Source: Bacteroidota bacterium (GTDB lineage Bacteria > Bacteroidota > Bacteroidia > Flavobacteriales > JADGDT01). From it: a DNA stretch of 34,809 nt. Where the stretch lies: assembly GCA_039714315.1 (NCBI GenBank), contig JBDLJM010000017.1, positions 1 through 34,809 on the forward strand, written 5' to 3'. Each line of letters opens with the position of its first letter. Position 1 is the first letter of the stretch. Shown here one piece after another: positions 33,107 to 34,809 of this stretch. The position numbers and the translations under genes are program-made. Below the pieces are notes generated by a model. That model was not told where the DNA came from, searched no databases, and saw only the letters and a list, made by a program, of their open reading frames with translations.

Positions 33107-33907
33107 TTATTGTTCTTCTAAAAGTTCAACAGTAACCAGATAGGCACAATGATCTGATGCTATGGAATCCCGGATAACCTCTGTTTTAAGTGTTTTCCAT
33201 CTGTTTTTTGGATAAAACATCACATAGTCAAGCTTTTCAATAGGTTCATTAGATGGGAATGTAGCTTCAGGTTTGTCTTTGTTGTATGAAGCAAACCATA
33301 TTTCCTCAAGAATATTAATAGGCGTACTCCCCGGGATAGCATTTAAGTCGCCTGCCAAAATAGTAGGGTATTTATTCAAAGAAAAAACTTCATTGATCTT
33401 TTTCGCTTGGATGATTCTATCCTTTTCGTTTTCCAAATGATCAAGATGGGTCCCGACAAATGCTATTGTGTCTTTTGAAGGCAATGTTGTTACAATTTCT
33501 AAAGCAGCCCTAGGCTCGTTTCCAGTAGAAAAAGGGAGTGCAACATTTCTGGTTTGTAAAAAACTATATTTCGACAATACACCTTCGCCATATTCACCAC
33601 CATCATAGCTCATAGCTTTTGCAAAAACAGGTGACATTTTAGTTCTCCATCCCAATTCTGTCACCAAGTCATATTTTTTAGCTCTGTTTGTTTTAAAGTC
33701 AACCTCCTGTAATGCTACAAAATCCGGATTTGCGTTTATTATCACTTTGGCGATTACATCTAAATTAAAATCGCCTTTTGTAGTAGCTCCATGGAGGATA
33801 TTAAAAGTGAGTATTTTTACTATTTTACTACTGTCAACAGCGTTTTGTGACCATGCTGTATGACTGATTATTACAGCTGCCAGGATAATTAATGTTCTTA
33901 ATTTCAT
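33107..33907 (-). CDS. Secreted endonuclease/exonuclease/phosphatase-family protein
   Basis: 266 residues with a signal peptide (MKLRTLIILAAVIISHTAWSQ). EEP-fold motifs are in order: TFNILHGA, ALQEVDFKT (catalytic Glu), GEGVLSKYS, THLDHLENEKDR, AGDLNAIPGS, DYVMF and the C-terminal SDHCAY. It is a metal-dependent phosphodiesterase or phosphatase acting outside the cytoplasm; nucleic acid, phospholipid or sugar-phosphate substrates are possible. It ends 155 nt before the alpha/beta hydrolase starts and is followed upstream by a palindromic repeat. Confidence 0.9.
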   Translation of the reverse strand: MKLRTLIILAAVIISHTAWSQNAVDSSKIVKILTFNILHGATTKGDFNLDVIAKVIINANPDFVALQEVDFKTNRAKKYDLVTELGWRTKMSPVFAKAMSYDGGEYGEGVLSKYSFLQTRNVALPFSTGNEPRAALEIVTTLPSKDTIAFVGTHLDHLENEKDRIIQAKKINEVFSLNKYPTILAGDLNAIPGSTPINILEEIWFASYNKDKPEATFPSNEPIEKLDYVMFYPKNRWKTLKTEVIRDSIASDHCAYLVTVELLEEQ

Positions 33908-33934
33908 CTGTTAATAATTTGTATGTTTTGGTCA

Positions 33935-33961
33935 CCTGCCTGACTGCGTCTTGCAGGCAGG
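33935..33961. repeat. Variant copy of the 27-nt palindromic repeat
   Basis: Arms CCTGCCTG and CAGGCAGG as elsewhere, but the centre differs (ACTGCGTCTTG), so this copy forms a related yet distinct hairpin. It lies 42 nt beyond the stop codon of the truncated lipoprotein gene. Confidence 0.8.
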
Positions 33962-34003
33962 GATGGAACTCGCATATTATCATTCCCCTGTATGAGAAAA
34001 TTG

Positions 34004-34192
34004 CTACTCATGCTCGTTTCTCCATCCATTAGTATCATCAACTATCGATGCATTTGCGGGTTGTTTATACCATAGTTTAGATGATGAGTCTGATGAAGAC
34101 TTTTTCTGGCAAGACCCCAATAGTAGCGCTATGCTGATAAATGCGAGCAGAGAAAACTTGGATGTGATTTTATAAATGTTCATTCTTTTCAA
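34004..34192 (-). pseudogene. Truncated 5' end of a GH95-like alpha-L-fucosidase lipoprotein gene
   Basis: 62 codons: lipoprotein signal peptide with LLGSC (C28 lipidated), a Ser/Lys linker, then KLWYKQPANASIVDDTNGWR. As I recall it, the N terminus of GH95 alpha-L-fucosidases is 'LWYxxPA...W..ALPLGNG', so this looks like the first ~60 codons of an ~800-residue enzyme that stop at a TAG. No continuation was found in the other two minus-strand frames before the palindromic repeat at 33935. It could alternatively be a genuine short lipoprotein. Confidence 0.5.
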
Positions 34193-34280
34193 TATTTTGA
34201 GATGCTTGGTGAAATGCGCAGCGCGGGACTCATATTAAAAATATCACGCCTCATTGAACCATTAAATTTCTCTTGTTCTA

Positions 34281-34529
34281 TTATACCAAATAAACATCAA
34301 AATGCACTGTAAATTATTCGGGAGAGTTAATTTTTAATTGTCCTCATGATTGCTTCGCAGTTCTTTGTCTTTTTCGTTTTATCTTCATTAAAAAATTATT
34401 CACGAACTTTTATTTTTAATGGTGTTCATGAAATCGTGAGATTCGACGTTAGCCAATCGCTTCACTTATTTCGCTGAAACAAAATATACTTTGGTTTTAA
34501 TAGAGCAGTTTGAAATTCATTTGGTATAA
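34281..34529. repeat. Inverted-repeat-bounded element (MITE-like or structured)
   Basis: TTATACCAAAT (34281-34291) is perfectly inverted at 34519-34529, bounding 249 nt with no ORF. Inside, CATTAAAAA (34386-34394) pairs with TTTTTAATG (34413-34421), and further short inverted segments lie around 34396-34434 (TTCACGAAC / GTTCATGAA). No clear target-site duplication. A nonautonomous mobile element or a structured RNA are both possible. Confidence 0.55.
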
Positions 34530-34780
34530 ATATAAGTTGTGTTCTTTCTTATTACCCTACTAACATATAACAATGGGTTAGATCTACCAACAAAATGAAT
34601 ATCAGCTTTATCATATTCTACCATATTAGACTAAATAGTCCCCTTTTTTACATAAAAGCAAACCCCGACCGAGAGCAGTATAAATATTGTTTGATTATTT
34701 TAATCTACCATGAAAACCTTTTTGTGATACCAATTACTGCCAATCAATATCTGCTATAATCAGGGGAGGTTGATAATCAG
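34530..34780. other. Gene-free AT-rich region
   Basis: About 250 nt without a credible ORF. A small palindrome GACTAAATAGTC (34629-34640) is followed by CCCCTTTTTT, terminator-like but weak and without an upstream plus-strand gene. Confidence 0.4.
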
Positions 34781-34809
34781 TTAAAAGTTAAAAGTTAAAA
34801 GTTAAAAGT
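34781..34809. repeat. TTAAAAG heptamer tandem repeat at window end
   Basis: Four perfect copies of TTAAAAG (34781-34808) plus one base run to the end of the window, so the full length is not visible. Confidence 0.9.

Noticed and set aside
33960-34010. Frameshift continuation of the GH95-like ORF
   Set aside because: Both other minus-strand frames after the TAG were read and neither resembles the expected WLKALPLGNG segment, so truncation fits better than a frameshift.

Overview
The window is AT-rich bacterial DNA from a member of the Bacteroidota, most likely an anaerobic or facultatively fermentative lineage of the Bacteroidales/Marinilabiliales type. The reasons are: TAnnTTTG-type -7 promoter boxes in front of several genes, few clear Shine-Dalgarno sites, lipoproteins with short Bacteroidota-style lipoboxes, a DnaK with a Bacteroidota-like tail, and a trimeric [FeFe] hydrogenase of the NAD/ferredoxin-linked type. 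The lineage below phylum is inference. No rRNA, tRNA, CRISPR array, transposase or phage gene was seen.

Layout. 1-386: purine-rich filler with palindromic repeats, then a sigma-54-like promoter for dnaK (387-2303), which ends in two strong terminators; radC follows. 3265-5993 (-): a TolC-family lipoprotein, a YiaW-type (DUF3302) membrane protein and a YiaV-type membrane fusion protein, probably one envelope export operon. 6294-7604: a polysaccharide-deacetylase-like protein.

7601-20094 is the core of the window, a self-contained [FeFe]-hydrogenase island. The right arm (+) encodes a cysteine-less ferredoxin-fold protein, HydB, HydA, HydC and all three H-cluster maturases HydG, HydF, HydE. 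The left arm (-), transcribed divergently, encodes a DRTGG protein, an RsbW-like ATPase, a HydS-like putative sensory hydrogenase, a second DRTGG protein, a PHP phosphoesterase and a second GHKL ATPase. The two arms share a 176-bp intergenic region with several small palindromes. A plausible reading is that the left arm senses H2 or redox state and adjusts the right arm; this is inference from context and residue changes. It is the best candidate here for an incompletely described system.

20097-23799: a GH3/NagZ-like hydrolase, serine acetyltransferase, a repeat block and a YjjG-like nucleotidase. 23877-28091 (-): a run of small envelope proteins (three lipoproteins, a beta-barrel, two other secreted proteins), mostly of unknown function. 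28478-31813 (-): a two-gene molybdopterin oxidoreductase whose catalytic subunit lacks a Tat signal and whose ferredoxin subunit is fused to a DmsC-like membrane anchor. 31814-34809: a disturbed accessory end with dispersed repeats, an alpha/beta hydrolase, a secreted EEP-family phosphodiesterase, what looks like the truncated 5' end of a GH95 fucosidase gene, and a ~250-bp inverted-repeat element.

Intergenic DNA is unusual throughout: six copies of a 27-nt palindrome in two orientations, a second shared module, and several unrelated quasi-tandem low-complexity stretches, two of them inside the hydrogenase operon.
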